DNA from: Mageeibacillus sp. UBA1212 | GTDB taxonomy: Bacteria > Bacillota > Clostridia > UBA1212 | DNA length: 19,323 nt | Direction of reading: 5' to 3' | NCBI GenBank assembly: GCA_002309655.1 | Contig: DBXM01000012.1 | Coordinates: 108,466-127,788, forward strand | Part shown: piece by piece, positions 1-7,886 of the stretch | Numbering within the stretch: position 1 is the first letter of the stretch | How the letters are laid out: every line of letters begins with the position of its first letter | Notes under the pieces: model-generated | The model's input: only the letters and a program-made list of their open reading frames with translations | What the model was told of the DNA's origin: nothing | The model's database searches: none | Position numbers and translations under genes: made by a program

Positions 1-489
1 CGCGCCACCGCCATTCACTCGGACATGCTTTTGTGGGGCCGCAAGGAGACGCCGGTCAACTGCATGCGCCAGATGCTCAACATTATGTTCTCGGTGCCGC
101 AGATTTCGGTGCTGCTGACGAAGGTTCCGGAGGAGCAGCGGGTGGCCGTGAAGCGGTTCGTGGATTACTGGACCGAGAACAGGGATGTGCTGCTTGAGGG
201 CAGGTTCCGTGCGCCGGATCCGGGTGCGAACTACTCGTCGATGTCGGCGGAGAAGGACGGCAGGAAGATCACGGTGCTCTACAGCAACTCGCTGGCCGAA
301 ATCACGTGCGCGGATGAGGACGTATGGAACTGCACTTCCGGGAACGTCATCGCGGCGGTCGCGCGGCCGGGAACGGTCTACAACGTTTTCGACTGGCGCG
401 GGAAGAGGCTTCGCGGCGGCATGATCACAAGCGGGGCGCAGAAGATCGAAGTGCCCGCGGGCGGCATGGCGAAGTTCGGCAGGAAGTGA
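1..489 (+). CDS. Alpha-galactosidase (GH36-like), C-terminal part only
   Basis: The reading frame is open from base 1 and stops at 487-489, so only the last 162 residues are present and the start lies upstream of the window. The opening stretch contains IHSDMLLWG, which resembles the segment near the end of the catalytic barrel of GH36 alpha-galactosidases. It is followed by a helical part (residues about 20-60) and a beta-rich C-terminal domain (about 75-160), as expected for the terminal beta-sandwich of that family. GH36 enzymes remove terminal alpha-linked galactose from oligosaccharides such as melibiose and raffinose. The catalytic aspartates would lie outside the window, so activity cannot be judged. 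The next gene begins 39 bases downstream. The family call rests on a short motif and overall layout; another TIM-barrel glycosidase of the same clan is possible. Confidence 0.65.
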   Translation, partial: RATAIHSDMLLWGRKETPVNCMRQMLNIMFSVPQISVLLTKVPEEQRVAVKRFVDYWTENRDVLLEGRFRAPDPGANYSSMSAEKDGRKITVLYSNSLAEITCADEDVWNCTSGNVIAAVARPGTVYNVFDWRGKRLRGGMITSGAQKIEVPAGGMAKFGRK

Positions 490-528
490 CTTTCGAACGG
501 TAGACTTTTTGCCTGAAGGTAGATAAAA

Positions 529-1314
529 ATGAAGAAAACGAAAGATAAAAAAGAGAAGGGCGGGAAACAGCAAAAAGCCGCTGAAAGAAAAGCACGGAAG
601 AGTAGCGACAAGAAGCCGCGGAAGGCCTCTCGCGTCATATTCACGATTCTTGCGGTGTTGCTGGCCCTCGTTCTGACGCTGGGCATTGCCGGCCTGATCA
701 TCAACTCCTACGTCAAGAAAAAAGGCGGCGAGAGGATCGTTTCCGCGGAGGAGGCGTGCGCGCTTAAAGACGTGGACTGCATTATCGTTCTCGGGTGCTC
801 GGTGAGGCCGGGCGGCGTTCCGAGCGACATGCTTCGCGACCGCTTGACCGTGGGGGTCGACCTCTACAAAGGCGGCGCCTCGCCCAAAATGATTATGAGC
901 GGCGACCACGGCAACGTGGACTACGACGAGGTCAACGTGATGAAGCGGTTCGCGAAGGACGCGGGCGTTCCCTCGGAGGACGTTTTCATGGACCACGCGG
1001 GGTTCTCGACCTACGAGTCGGTGGTGCGCGCGAAGGAGATTTTCGGCGCTAAAAAGGTCATCATCGTGACGCAGAAGTACCACCTCTACAGGGCGCTCTA
1101 CATCGCGCAGGCGATAGGCCTTGAAGCGTACGGCGTCGACGCGGAGCTCAACCGGTACTACGGGCAGACCATGCGCGACCTTCGCGAAATTGCGGGGCGC
1201 AACAAGGACTTTTTCGGCTGCCTTTTCAACGTGCCGACGACTTACATGGGCGAGAAGATACCGCTTGACGGAAGCGGAGACGTAACGAATGACGAATACA
1301 CTGATACGTACTAA
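529..1314 (+). CDS. Membrane-anchored DUF218 (SanA/ElyC/YdcF-like) protein
   Basis: This 261-residue protein starts with an extremely Lys/Arg-rich cytoplasmic tail (residues 1-35), then one membrane segment (about 36-59), then a DUF218 domain. Landmarks of the domain are DCIIVLGCSVRPGG (83-96), the RDRL segment (103-106), the SGDHG turn (124-128), the conserved YDE (132-134) and TQKYHLYRA in the second half. SanA and ElyC relatives act at the cell envelope and are linked to peptidoglycan precursor metabolism and vancomycin resistance at high temperature; the biochemical reaction is poorly defined. The N-in topology fits the positive-inside rule and would place the domain outside the membrane. 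The ribosome binding site is modest (GAAGGT, 515-520). The SDR gene follows after 15 bases, suggesting co-transcription. The long basic tail is unusual for the family. Confidence 0.85.
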   Translation: MKKTKDKKEKGGKQQKAAERKARKSSDKKPRKASRVIFTILAVLLALVLTLGIAGLIINSYVKKKGGERIVSAEEACALKDVDCIIVLGCSVRPGGVPSDMLRDRLTVGVDLYKGGASPKMIMSGDHGNVDYDEVNVMKRFAKDAGVPSEDVFMDHAGFSTYESVVRAKEIFGAKKVIIVTQKYHLYRALYIAQAIGLEAYGVDAELNRYYGQTMRDLREIAGRNKDFFGCLFNVPTTYMGEKIPLDGSGDVTNDEYTDTY

Positions 1315-1329
1315 AAATAGGGGAGAATT

Positions 1330-2097
1330 ATGAAAATTGCAGTTGTTACCGGTGCCTCATCGGGAATGGGGCGAGACTTCGTTTACGCGGTCGACAGGGA
1401 GTTCGAGCTTGACGAGATCTGGGTCGTTGCGAGGCGCAGGGAACGGCTCGAGGAGCTGGCTGCGACAGGAAAGTGCCGCGCGAAAATACGGCCGGTGCCG
1501 TTGGACCTTTCACAAACGGAAAGCTACAATAAATACAAGGAGCTTCTCGAGGCGGAAAAACCCGACATTCACGTGCTGGTTAACGCCGCCGGCTACGGAC
1601 TTTTCGGGACGTTCACGGAGATGGACGTGGAAGACCAGCTCGGGATCGTGGACGTGAACGACAAGGCGCTGACGGCTTTTTGCGGCTACAGCCTGCCTTA
1701 TATGAAAGAGGGCTCCAAAATAATCAACATGGGGTCGAACTCGAGCTGGCAGCCGGTTCCGTACATCGCGGTCTACGCGGCCAGCAAGGCGTACGTGCTG
1801 AGCTTTTCGCGGGCCCTCGGCAGGGAGCTGAAAACGCGCGGCATTCACGTTATGTGCGTGTGCCCGGGCTGGATCAAGACCGAGTTCATGGACAGGGCCG
1901 TTCACGACAACACAATCAAATACTACGACCGCTGGTACACGTCGGAGCAGGTGGTCGAAAAGGCGATGAAGGACCTCAAAAAGAAGAAAAAAGTGTCGAT
2001 CCTGGGCTTCCCGGTGAGGTCGCAGGTGAGACTCGTGAAGATCCTGCCGACGGACATTGTCATGAACACATGGTGCCGGCAGCAGGGCAAAAAATAA
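1330..2097 (+). CDS. Short-chain dehydrogenase/reductase (SDR) family oxidoreductase
   Basis: This is a classical-length SDR of 255 residues. The nucleotide-binding motif TGASSGMG is at residues 7-14, the NAAG motif at 85-88, and the catalytic Tyr and Lys at Y149 and K153 in YAASK, with S136 as the likely catalytic serine 13 residues before the Tyr. The PGWIKTEF segment that usually follows the active site is present. The basic stretch ARRRER after the second beta-strand would favour NADP(H), by inference. The substrate cannot be told from sequence; the closest general type is the DltE/YqjQ-like group of soluble SDRs. A good ribosome binding site (GGGGAGA, about 1320-1326) fixes the start. 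It sits between the DUF218 gene (15-base gap) and the alkaline phosphatase gene (46-base gap). Confidence 0.9.
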   Translation: MKIAVVTGASSGMGRDFVYAVDREFELDEIWVVARRRERLEELAATGKCRAKIRPVPLDLSQTESYNKYKELLEAEKPDIHVLVNAAGYGLFGTFTEMDVEDQLGIVDVNDKALTAFCGYSLPYMKEGSKIINMGSNSSWQPVPYIAVYAASKAYVLSFSRALGRELKTRGIHVMCVCPGWIKTEFMDRAVHDNTIKYYDRWYTSEQVVEKAMKDLKKKKKVSILGFPVRSQVRLVKILPTDIVMNTWCRQQGKK

Positions 2098-2143
2098 TTA
2101 AATTGCGGAAAATCCGGAAATATGCGGAGGTTTAACACTAAAA

Positions 2144-4222
2144 ATGGGAGAGAAGAAGAGTAAGAAGAGCCTGGCGGTCATTATCGCGGTGATCGCCGTT
2201 GTTGTGGTCGCGGCGGGAGCCGTGGCAGGCATTTTGATTCTGAAAGAGAACAGGGCGCGCAAGCTTGCGGCGGAGGAACAAGCCAGGCTTGAACAGGCGC
2301 TGGCGACCGCGCAGACGCTGGCGGACGACTACAGGCAGAGCTACATTGACAAGGGCTACACAGCCGCGCCGGACGGGAAGGTGTTCGAGATCGACGGGTA
2401 CGCCTTCGCGCTGCTTGACGGCAAACTGGAACAGGTCACGCTCGAACGGGTCGCGGAGCTCAAAGAAGCCTATCCCGAGATCAAGAATATCATTTTCCTG
2501 ATTCCCGACGGCGCCGGCTTCGGCACCTACGACGTCGCGAACGCGTACAAGCACAAGTATTCGCAGACGGCTGTCGACGGAATTGTCGACGGTATCGCGG
2601 ACACGCCGGACTCGAGGCAGGCAACACAGATAACCACCAACCGCATCGAGGGGAAGACCGTCACGGGCCTCTACCTTGACGAGTATATGATTGCGACCGC
2701 GAACACGGCGATGATGCACGAAGGCGGCCACTCGGCTACCGACTCGGCCGCGGCGGGAACGGCGCTTCTCTGCGGCAAGAAGACCGTCTACACGATGACA
2801 GGCGTCACGCCCGACTTCCTGCCGGTGGCGAACATTCTCGAAGCCGCGAGACTCGACGGCAAAACGACCGGATTCGTCACCACGAAGTGCCTTGTGGACG
2901 CCACGCCTTCCGCGGGAACGATCCACTCCCTGAGGCGCCCGGACCAGGACAGTTGCGCCTACCAGACGGCGGCCTCGCCCCAGATTCTCAACTCGCGCAT
3001 AGACGTTGAGCTCTGCTACGGAAGCGACGGCGGCTACGTCAAGAGCAGCGTCAAGTACAGCGAAAAGTCGATAATAAACGACGACAGGGCCGCGAACCAC
3101 GGCTACACGGTCGTCACCGACCTCGCCTCATTAAGGGCGGCGGTGGACGGCGGCGCGAAAAAGCTCTTCTCGAGGTTCCAGATCAATTTCCAGGAGCTGA
3201 TCGACAACGGCGCCGACCTCACCAAGACCAACTACAACATGACCACTGCAGCATGGAACACCGACTACCAGGGCCAGCACATTCTTTACGACGTGGACGC
3301 CCGCGAAGGCGACCTGACGCTGATGGACCTCGCCCTCGCGGCGCTTAAAGTCCTTGACGAGAACATCAACGACCCGGACGGCTTCTGCCTCGTTATTGAG
3401 GGCGGCGCGATTGACAACGCGGCCGAGGGCAGAAACGTGAAAGAGGCGGTGGCGGAATATCTCGCCTTCGACGAGGTTTTCGGCTACTGCGTGAACTGGG
3501 CGATGAAGCGCGGCGACACGATCGTCGTTGCGTGCCCTGACCACGACTCCGGCGGCTTCTACAACCCCGAGACCCAGGGCACCGCGCCTGAGAAGGGCAA
3601 CAAGGCCGGCAAGGCGCTTTCCGACATCGACACGCTTGTCACGGCGCTTCACGACGGCGCAATCAAGGACAACACCATTGTCGGCGGGGCGGCGCTCGGC
3701 CACTCGCCCCAGAACGTTCCCGTGTGGCTCTACGCGCCGGAGCCGGTCAGAGCCGCCATTCTCAAGCGCCTGAACCTTCCCGAAGACGCGGCGACCGACA
3801 AGGTCAGAACCGGACTTTTCTACGACGGCTCCGTTTTCGACGAGAAGTACATCATCAACAACTCCGACATCGCGCACGCGGTGGTTGAAGCGGCCGGCGT
3901 GACGAAAATGGACACCGCCACGGCGAAGCTTTTCGTTCCGGTCTACGACGCCAACGATGAAGAAAAGTACAACTACGGCACGTACGACGCCGAAACCGGC
4001 ACGTTCACGTTCAAGAACGGTACGAAGGCAGTCAACTGCTCGCCTGTCTACACCGACGCGGAGGGCAATGAACACACCCTCGACTGCGGACTGCCGCTGT
4101 TCCTGACGAACCCGGTCGCCTACAAGTACGAGGACGACTCGGGCAGAAAGACGGCGAAAAAAGGCGAGGCGACCGCGGTGTTCTACGTTCCGCTTGAGAT
4201 TTTCAAGGCGGCGGGCAATTAA
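2144..4222 (+). CDS. Membrane-anchored alkaline phosphatase, PhoA superfamily
   Basis: This 692-residue phosphomonoesterase homologue has a basic N-terminus, a single membrane segment (about 10-34) without an evident cleavage site, and a charged helical stalk (about 36-65), so it is probably a membrane-tethered extracellular enzyme. Superfamily residues are visible: D122 in IPDGAGFG, the nucleophile S201 in TDSAAAGTA, E419 and D424 in IEGGAIDNAAEG, D466-H467 in PDHDSGG, and H520 in GHSPQNVPVW. By family knowledge these bind two zinc ions and a magnesium ion and hold the phosphoserine intermediate. Aligned to E. coli PhoA, the zinc ligand His331 (four residues after Asp327) corresponds to E428 here, a change at a metal-binding position. 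The protein is longer than PhoA, with extra C-terminal sequence of about 90 residues and a long insert between the Ser and Glu motifs. The ribosome binding site GGAGG lies before the start. Confidence 0.9.
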   Translation: MGEKKSKKSLAVIIAVIAVVVVAAGAVAGILILKENRARKLAAEEQARLEQALATAQTLADDYRQSYIDKGYTAAPDGKVFEIDGYAFALLDGKLEQVTLERVAELKEAYPEIKNIIFLIPDGAGFGTYDVANAYKHKYSQTAVDGIVDGIADTPDSRQATQITTNRIEGKTVTGLYLDEYMIATANTAMMHEGGHSATDSAAAGTALLCGKKTVYTMTGVTPDFLPVANILEAARLDGKTTGFVTTKCLVDATPSAGTIHSLRRPDQDSCAYQTAASPQILNSRIDVELCYGSDGGYVKSSVKYSEKSIINDDRAANHGYTVVTDLASLRAAVDGGAKKLFSRFQINFQELIDNGADLTKTNYNMTTAAWNTDYQGQHILYDVDAREGDLTLMDLALAALKVLDENINDPDGFCLVIEGGAIDNAAEGRNVKEAVAEYLAFDEVFGYCVNWAMKRGDTIVVACPDHDSGGFYNPETQGTAPEKGNKAGKALSDIDTLVTALHDGAIKDNTIVGGAALGHSPQNVPVWLYAPEPVRAAILKRLNLPEDAATDKVRTGLFYDGSVFDEKYIINNSDIAHAVVEAAGVTKMDTATAKLFVPVYDANDEEKYNYGTYDAETGTFTFKNGTKAVNCSPVYTDAEGNEHTLDCGLPLFLTNPVAYKYEDDSGRKTAKKGEATAVFYVPLEIFKAAGN

Positions 4223-4271
4223 CGTAAACAAGTATCAAGCGGGAAGCTTTCGGCAGGAGGCTTAGAAAAAT

Positions 4272-4976
4272 ATGCTGAGAATCGAACATCTGACTAAGAA
4301 ATACGGCGAGTTGAAGGCGGTCGACGACCTCTCGCTTCACATTCAACCGGGCGAAATCTACGGCTTCATCGGCCACAACGGCGCCGGCAAAACAACAACT
4401 TTAAAGAGCGTCGCGGGAATTCTGCGTTTCGACGAGGGCGAGATCTACATCGACGGCCATTCGGCACGCAAGGAACCGCTTGAGTGCAAGCGCGTTACCG
4501 CCTACATTCCCGACAACCCGGACCTCTACGCTTTTATGACGGGAATGCAGTTCCTGAACTTCGTGGGGGACATTTTCGGCGTGCCCACCGAGGTGAGAAA
4601 AGAGCGCATCGCGAAATACGCGGACGCCTTCGAGCTCACCGGCGACCTGGGACAGCCCGTTTCCGCCTATTCGCACGGAATGCAGCAGAAGCTGGCCATT
4701 ATTTCCGCGTGGATTCACGAGCCGAAGCTGATCCTGATGGACGAGCCGTTCGTGGGTCTTGACCCGAAAGCCTCGCACACGCTGAAGCTCATGATGCGCG
4801 AACTGTGCGACAACGGCGGCGCGATATTCTTCTCGACACACGTTCTGGAGGTCGCCGAAAAGCTTTGCGACAAGGTCGCGATCATCAAGTCCGGCCGGCT
4901 GATCCGCCACGGAACGATGGAAGAAGTGAAGGGCGACAGCTCGCTGGAGAGCGTGTTCCTCGAACTGGAGGAGTGA
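4272..4976 (+). CDS. ABC transporter ATP-binding protein (ABC-2 type)
   Basis: This 234-residue nucleotide-binding domain has the Walker A motif GHNGAGKTT at 34-42, the signature YSHGMQQKLAI at 133-143, Walker B LILMDEP at 153-159 and the switch His in STHVLE near residue 190. The Q-loop position reads IPDNPDLY, with Asp where most ABC ATPases have Gln; this is seen in ABC-2 exporters of the bacitracin/EcsA-like type, so it is not necessarily a defect. It most likely powers the permease encoded 18 bases downstream. The substrate is unknown. A clear ribosome binding site (CAGGAGG) precedes the start. The length is near the minimum for the fold, with only a short C-terminal extension. Confidence 0.93.
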   Translation: MLRIEHLTKKYGELKAVDDLSLHIQPGEIYGFIGHNGAGKTTTLKSVAGILRFDEGEIYIDGHSARKEPLECKRVTAYIPDNPDLYAFMTGMQFLNFVGDIFGVPTEVRKERIAKYADAFELTGDLGQPVSAYSHGMQQKLAIISAWIHEPKLILMDEPFVGLDPKASHTLKLMMRELCDNGGAIFFSTHVLEVAEKLCDKVAIIKSGRLIRHGTMEEVKGDSSLESVFLELEE

Positions 4977-4994
4977 CCGGGAGGTGTTTCGCTT

Positions 4995-6605
4995 ATGATG
5001 AAGGCGCTTTTTAAAAAGCAGCTCCGGGAACTTGTAAGAGGCTTCACGTTTGACCCGAGGACAGGCAAGCAGAGGTCGAAGGGCTTTCTGGTGTTCTTTA
5101 TAATCCTGTACGCTTTCATGTTCCTGTCGTTCGGGTTCTCGTTCTTTACGACGGCAATGATGACCGGAGGGGCGCTCGCGGGGGGCGGCAAAATCTGGAT
5201 ACTGATGTCGATGATGGCGGCGGTTTCGGTCGTAATCGGCGTTTTCGGCAGCGCTTTCAGCACGTATTCGACGCTCTACGCGGCAAAGGACAACGAATTC
5301 CTGCTCGCGATGCCCATCAAGCCGTCGCAGATTCTGGCGGTGAGAATGTCGATCGTGCTGATTATGACGGTGCTGTTCACGTCAACGGCCTGGCTGCCGG
5401 CGACGATTGCCTACTGGCTGCTCACGAAGCATTCTTTCGCGGGATTTTTGTTGCCGCCGGTCGTCGGGATTGCGCTCGTTTGCCTGAACATGGCGATTTC
5501 CTGCGTTCTGGGCTGGCTGATCTCGATTATCGCCGCGAAGCTCAAGAACAAGGCGATCGTCACGGTGATTCTCGTCGTGGGATTCATCGCAATCTACTAC
5601 GTGGTTTATTTCCGCTTCAGCACGTTTTTCAACAGCATCGCGGACAACCCGGAGTCGTTCGAAAAGGTGCTCGACACGTGGCTCTATCCGTTCAAGATGG
5701 CGGGAATGGGCGCGGACGGGAACTACCTCTACGCGGCTGCATTCTTGCTCGGCTCTGCGGGTTTGTTTGCGGCTGTGTGCGCGGTGATCTCCAAAACGTT
5801 CGTGAACCTCGTTACCGACAAAAAGGGCACCCGCGGGAAAAAGAAGCGGGCGCAGAGTGCGGAAAGCCGCAGCCTCGGTTCGGCCCTGCTTCGCAAGGAG
5901 CTCAAGAGGTACTCGTCGAGCCCCTCTTATATGCTCAACACCGGATTCGGACTGCTGATGCTGCTCGCGGCGTCGGTTGCGGCGTTCATTTACAGGAACA
6001 CGCTGCGCGAGATGCTTGCGGACCTGATTCCCGGGGGCGTTTCTTTTAATGTTTCGTCGCTTGTCGCGGTGATGCTGCTCGCGCCGGTGATGTTCATCCT
6101 CACCACGTGCTACATTTCGGCGGCGTCGGTGTCGATGGAGGGGAAGACGTTCTGGATTCTGAGGTCGCTCCCTGTGGATATGAAGGCCGTGATTAAGGCG
6201 AAGCAACTGGCGCACATAACTGTGGTCACGCCGGTGGCAGTCATCGGAACTGTTCTTCTCGGAATCGCGTTCGGAGCGGGTCCGGTTGCGGTCGTACTGA
6301 TGGCGGTCGAAGCCGCCGCGTTCACTGTCTTCTTCGCCGCGTTCGGGCTGGTGTTCGGTGTCAAGTGGCCGGCGATGGACTGGATCAGCGAGGCGGTGCC
6401 GGTGAAGCAGGGAATGGCGGTCGGGTTCGCGTTCCTGGGCGGAATACTGTCGATCAGCGTGTTCTTGACGCCGGGAATCGTGGTCGCGATTTTCGCCGGC
6501 GCTGAGGCGGGAGTCGCAACGATGATCGTTGTCACTGCGGGACTGATTGTGATTCTTGAAAACTGGCTGAATAAAAAAGGCGTCAGACTGTTAAATGAAA
6601 TGTGA
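4995..6605 (+). CDS. ABC-2 type exporter permease
   Basis: This 536-residue, very hydrophobic protein has about twelve predicted membrane segments in two halves, separated near residues 275-300 by a basic linker (KKGTRGKKKRAQ). The N-terminus MMKALFKKQLRELVRG is the amphipathic entry typical of large ABC-2 permeases of Bacillota. It is presumably the membrane partner of the ATPase encoded just upstream, forming a homodimeric or half-transporter exporter; the cargo cannot be inferred. The start was chosen at the first ATG because GGGAGG (4979-4984) sits about 10 bases ahead. Its 3' end overlaps or abuts the small reductase gene: a GTG at 6602 overlaps its stop codon, and the preferred ATG is 8 bases past it, suggesting translational coupling. 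Confidence 0.9.
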   Translation: MMKALFKKQLRELVRGFTFDPRTGKQRSKGFLVFFIILYAFMFLSFGFSFFTTAMMTGGALAGGGKIWILMSMMAAVSVVIGVFGSAFSTYSTLYAAKDNEFLLAMPIKPSQILAVRMSIVLIMTVLFTSTAWLPATIAYWLLTKHSFAGFLLPPVVGIALVCLNMAISCVLGWLISIIAAKLKNKAIVTVILVVGFIAIYYVVYFRFSTFFNSIADNPESFEKVLDTWLYPFKMAGMGADGNYLYAAAFLLGSAGLFAAVCAVISKTFVNLVTDKKGTRGKKKRAQSAESRSLGSALLRKELKRYSSSPSYMLNTGFGLLMLLAASVAAFIYRNTLREMLADLIPGGVSFNVSSLVAVMLLAPVMFILTTCYISAASVSMEGKTFWILRSLPVDMKAVIKAKQLAHITVVTPVAVIGTVLLGIAFGAGPVAVVLMAVEAAAFTVFFAAFGLVFGVKWPAMDWISEAVPVKQGMAVGFAFLGGILSISVFLTPGIVVAIFAGAEAGVATMIVVTAGLIVILENWLNKKGVRLLNEM

Positions 6606-6613
6606 GATGTGAA

Positions 6614-6814
6614 ATGAAGATTACCGAAAACCCCGATAAAGAGATAGTGAAGATCGTCAGGGAAGGGCTTCGCGAGTCCGGCGGCTACTGCCCCTGCAGG
6701 CGCGAACGCACCCCCGACACCAAGTGCATGTGCAAAGAGTTCAGAGAGCAGATAAAGGACCCGGAGTTTGAGGGGTTCTGCCACTGCATGCTTTACTACA
6801 AAAGTCTCAACTAG
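6614..6814 (+). CDS. Ferredoxin-thioredoxin (disulfide) reductase catalytic subunit-like protein
   Basis: This 66-residue protein carries six cysteines in the FTR catalytic arrangement: CPC at 26-28, CMC at 38-40 and CHC at 56-58, with KEFREQ and CHCMLYYK as supporting family motifs. In this family the cysteines hold a [4Fe-4S] cluster next to a redox-active disulfide, and electrons from ferredoxin reduce a partner thioredoxin. Spacing differs from the plant/cyanobacterial enzyme (CPC-X16-CPC-X8-CHC): here it is X9 and X15, like the shorter ferredoxin:disulfide reductases of anaerobes. No variable subunit gene is next to it. The start is chosen at ATG 6614; an upstream GTG at 6602 would add four residues and overlap the permease stop. 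No clear ribosome binding site is seen, consistent with coupling to the permease. The thioredoxin gene 34 bases downstream is the natural partner. Confidence 0.85.
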   Translation: MKITENPDKEIVKIVREGLRESGGYCPCRRERTPDTKCMCKEFREQIKDPEFEGFCHCMLYYKSLN

Positions 6815-6848
6815 ACGTGAACAAACTGAAAGACAGGAGAATTAAAAA

Positions 6849-7172
6849 ATGGCTGAAGTTAAAGTTACTGTAGACAATTTCGAAAACGAAGTTCTGAAGG
6901 CGGACAAGCCCGTTCTGGTGGACTTCTGGGCGACCTGGTGCGGCCCGTGCAGGATGCTGGCGCCGGTTCTTGAAGAGATCGACCGCGAATACGGCGACCG
7001 CATCAAGGTGTGCAAGGTGAACGTGGACGAGGAGCCCGTTCTGGCGAACCATTTCAAAATTTCCGCGATCCCGACGCTTTTCGTCTTCAAAAACGGGCAG
7101 CTCGTCGAGAAGGCGATGGGCTACAGGCCAAAGGAGAGCATCGTCTCCATGGTTCTGGGTAGCGCCGGTTGA
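6849..7172 (+). CDS. trxA: Thioredoxin
   Basis: This is a standard-length thioredoxin of 107 residues. The active site WCGPC is at residues 30-34 in DFWATWCGPCRM, and the cis-proline motif AIPTLFVF lies near residues 74-81. There is no signal peptide, so it is a cytoplasmic dithiol carrier for proteins such as ribonucleotide reductase and peroxidases. A good ribosome binding site (CAGGAGA) precedes the ATG. The gene directly follows the FTR-type reductase gene (34-base gap), which suggests that this thioredoxin is recharged from reduced ferredoxin rather than from NADPH through TrxB; that link is inference from context. No convincing rho-independent terminator follows it. Confidence 0.95.
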   Translation: MAEVKVTVDNFENEVLKADKPVLVDFWATWCGPCRMLAPVLEEIDREYGDRIKVCKVNVDEEPVLANHFKISAIPTLFVFKNGQLVEKAMGYRPKESIVSMVLGSAG

Positions 7173-7242
7173 ACGGCATTCACAAAATCGCCGGAAATAT
7201 GATTTGAAACGCGAAAAAACGCCGGAAAAGTTAAAAAAACGC

Positions 7243-7271
7243 GTGAACTTCGCGCAAATGTGTGGTATAAT
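7243..7271 (+). promoter_or_regulatory. Probable sigma-A promoter for the DUF4870 gene
   Basis: A perfect -10 box TATAAT lies at 7266-7271, preceded by a TGTGG extended -10-like stretch. The -35 position 17 bases upstream (GTGAAC, 7243-7248) matches poorly, so the extended -10 would have to carry recognition. The start codon is about 60 bases downstream, leaving a plain short leader. Confidence 0.5.
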
Positions 7272-7333
7272 AAATGTATGTTGGCGGTTTGATTGAAGAG
7301 GCCGCGATTATATGGTGATTTTGGAGGCATATT

Positions 7334-7720
7334 ATGACAGACGAGATTAAAGAAGAAGTTGTAGAAAACGAGACCGAAAACGATACCCAAGATATCAACG
7401 ATAACAAAGGGTTGACGATCCTCGCTTATATCGGGCCGTTGGTATTCATCCCGATGTTTGTCCGCAAGAATTCGAAATTCGCGAGATTCCACTGCAACCA
7501 GGGACTCATTCTTTTCATCCTTGAGGCCGCCGCTGCCACACTTAGCAGCATTCTCAGCGCGATCCTCTGGAAAGTGGCGTGGCTCAGCTACTTGCTGACG
7601 CTTCCTTGCTGGGCTGTTGAAGTCGGCTGCTGCGTGCTCTCCGTTCTCGGCATCATCGCTGTAGCGAAGGGCCAGTACAAAGAACTCCCGATCATCGGCA
7701 AGTACAAGATTCTCAAGTAA
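7334..7720 (+). CDS. DUF4870/Tic20-like small membrane protein
   Basis: The protein has 128 residues. Residues 1-26 are a very acidic soluble tail rich in Glu, Asp and Asn. Then follow three to four hydrophobic segments (about 29-46, 58-75, 78-98 and 98-115) and a short basic end. The first membrane segment, KGLTILAYIGPLVFIPMF, followed by the FHCNQGLILF motif, is typical of the DUF4870 family of small integral membrane proteins with unknown function. A strong ribosome binding site (TTGGAGG, about 7320-7326) fixes the start. The gene is monocistronic by signals: its own promoter at 7243-7271 and a strong terminator at 7754-7794. The acidic tail is the only distinguishing feature. Confidence 0.8.
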   Translation: MTDEIKEEVVENETENDTQDINDNKGLTILAYIGPLVFIPMFVRKNSKFARFHCNQGLILFILEAAAATLSSILSAILWKVAWLSYLLTLPCWAVEVGCCVLSVLGIIAVAKGQYKELPIIGKYKILK

Positions 7721-7753
7721 TACCCGTTTCGAACGGCTGTTTTTTGTAAGTTT

Positions 7754-7794
7754 CCGCGGCGCTTCTGACATTTTTAAGGCGCCGCGGCTTTTTT
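7754..7794 (+). terminator. Rho-independent terminator after the DUF4870 gene
   Basis: A 9-bp GC-rich stem (CCGCGGCGC, 7754-7762, paired with GCGCCGCGG, 7779-7787) closes a 16-base loop and is followed by C and six T (7789-7794), then ATTT. It lies 33 bases after the stop codon. Confidence 0.88.
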
Positions 7795-7802
7795 ATTTGT
7801 TT

Positions 7803-7831
7803 TTGACCGCCTCCGGTGGTATACTTAAGAT
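7803..7831 (+). promoter_or_regulatory. Possible promoter for the WbqC-family gene
   Basis: TTGACC (7803-7808) and TAAGAT (7826-7831) are separated by 17 bases. The -35 box is good and the -10 box weak (4 of 6). It lies just downstream of the preceding terminator and 55 bases before the start codon, which is the position where a promoter is needed. A TATACT at 7820-7825 also looks like a -10 box but has the wrong spacing to this -35. Confidence 0.4.
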
Positions 7832-7886
7832 GGAAAAATCCGGCGGGTAATTTCCGCCTGCTATTTAAAATATAAGGGAGCATAAA

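Noticed and set aside
2138..3100. Long minus-strand open frame opposite the alkaline phosphatase gene (and a similar one at 3131-4231)
   Set aside because: Arg/Val-rich, low-complexity composition typical of an antisense shadow of a GC-rich gene, with no ribosome binding site and no recognisable motif.
7173..7242. Repeated CGCCGGAAA words downstream of thioredoxin as a possible terminator or regulatory RNA
   Set aside because: They are direct rather than inverted repeats, and no stable stem with a T-tract could be found.
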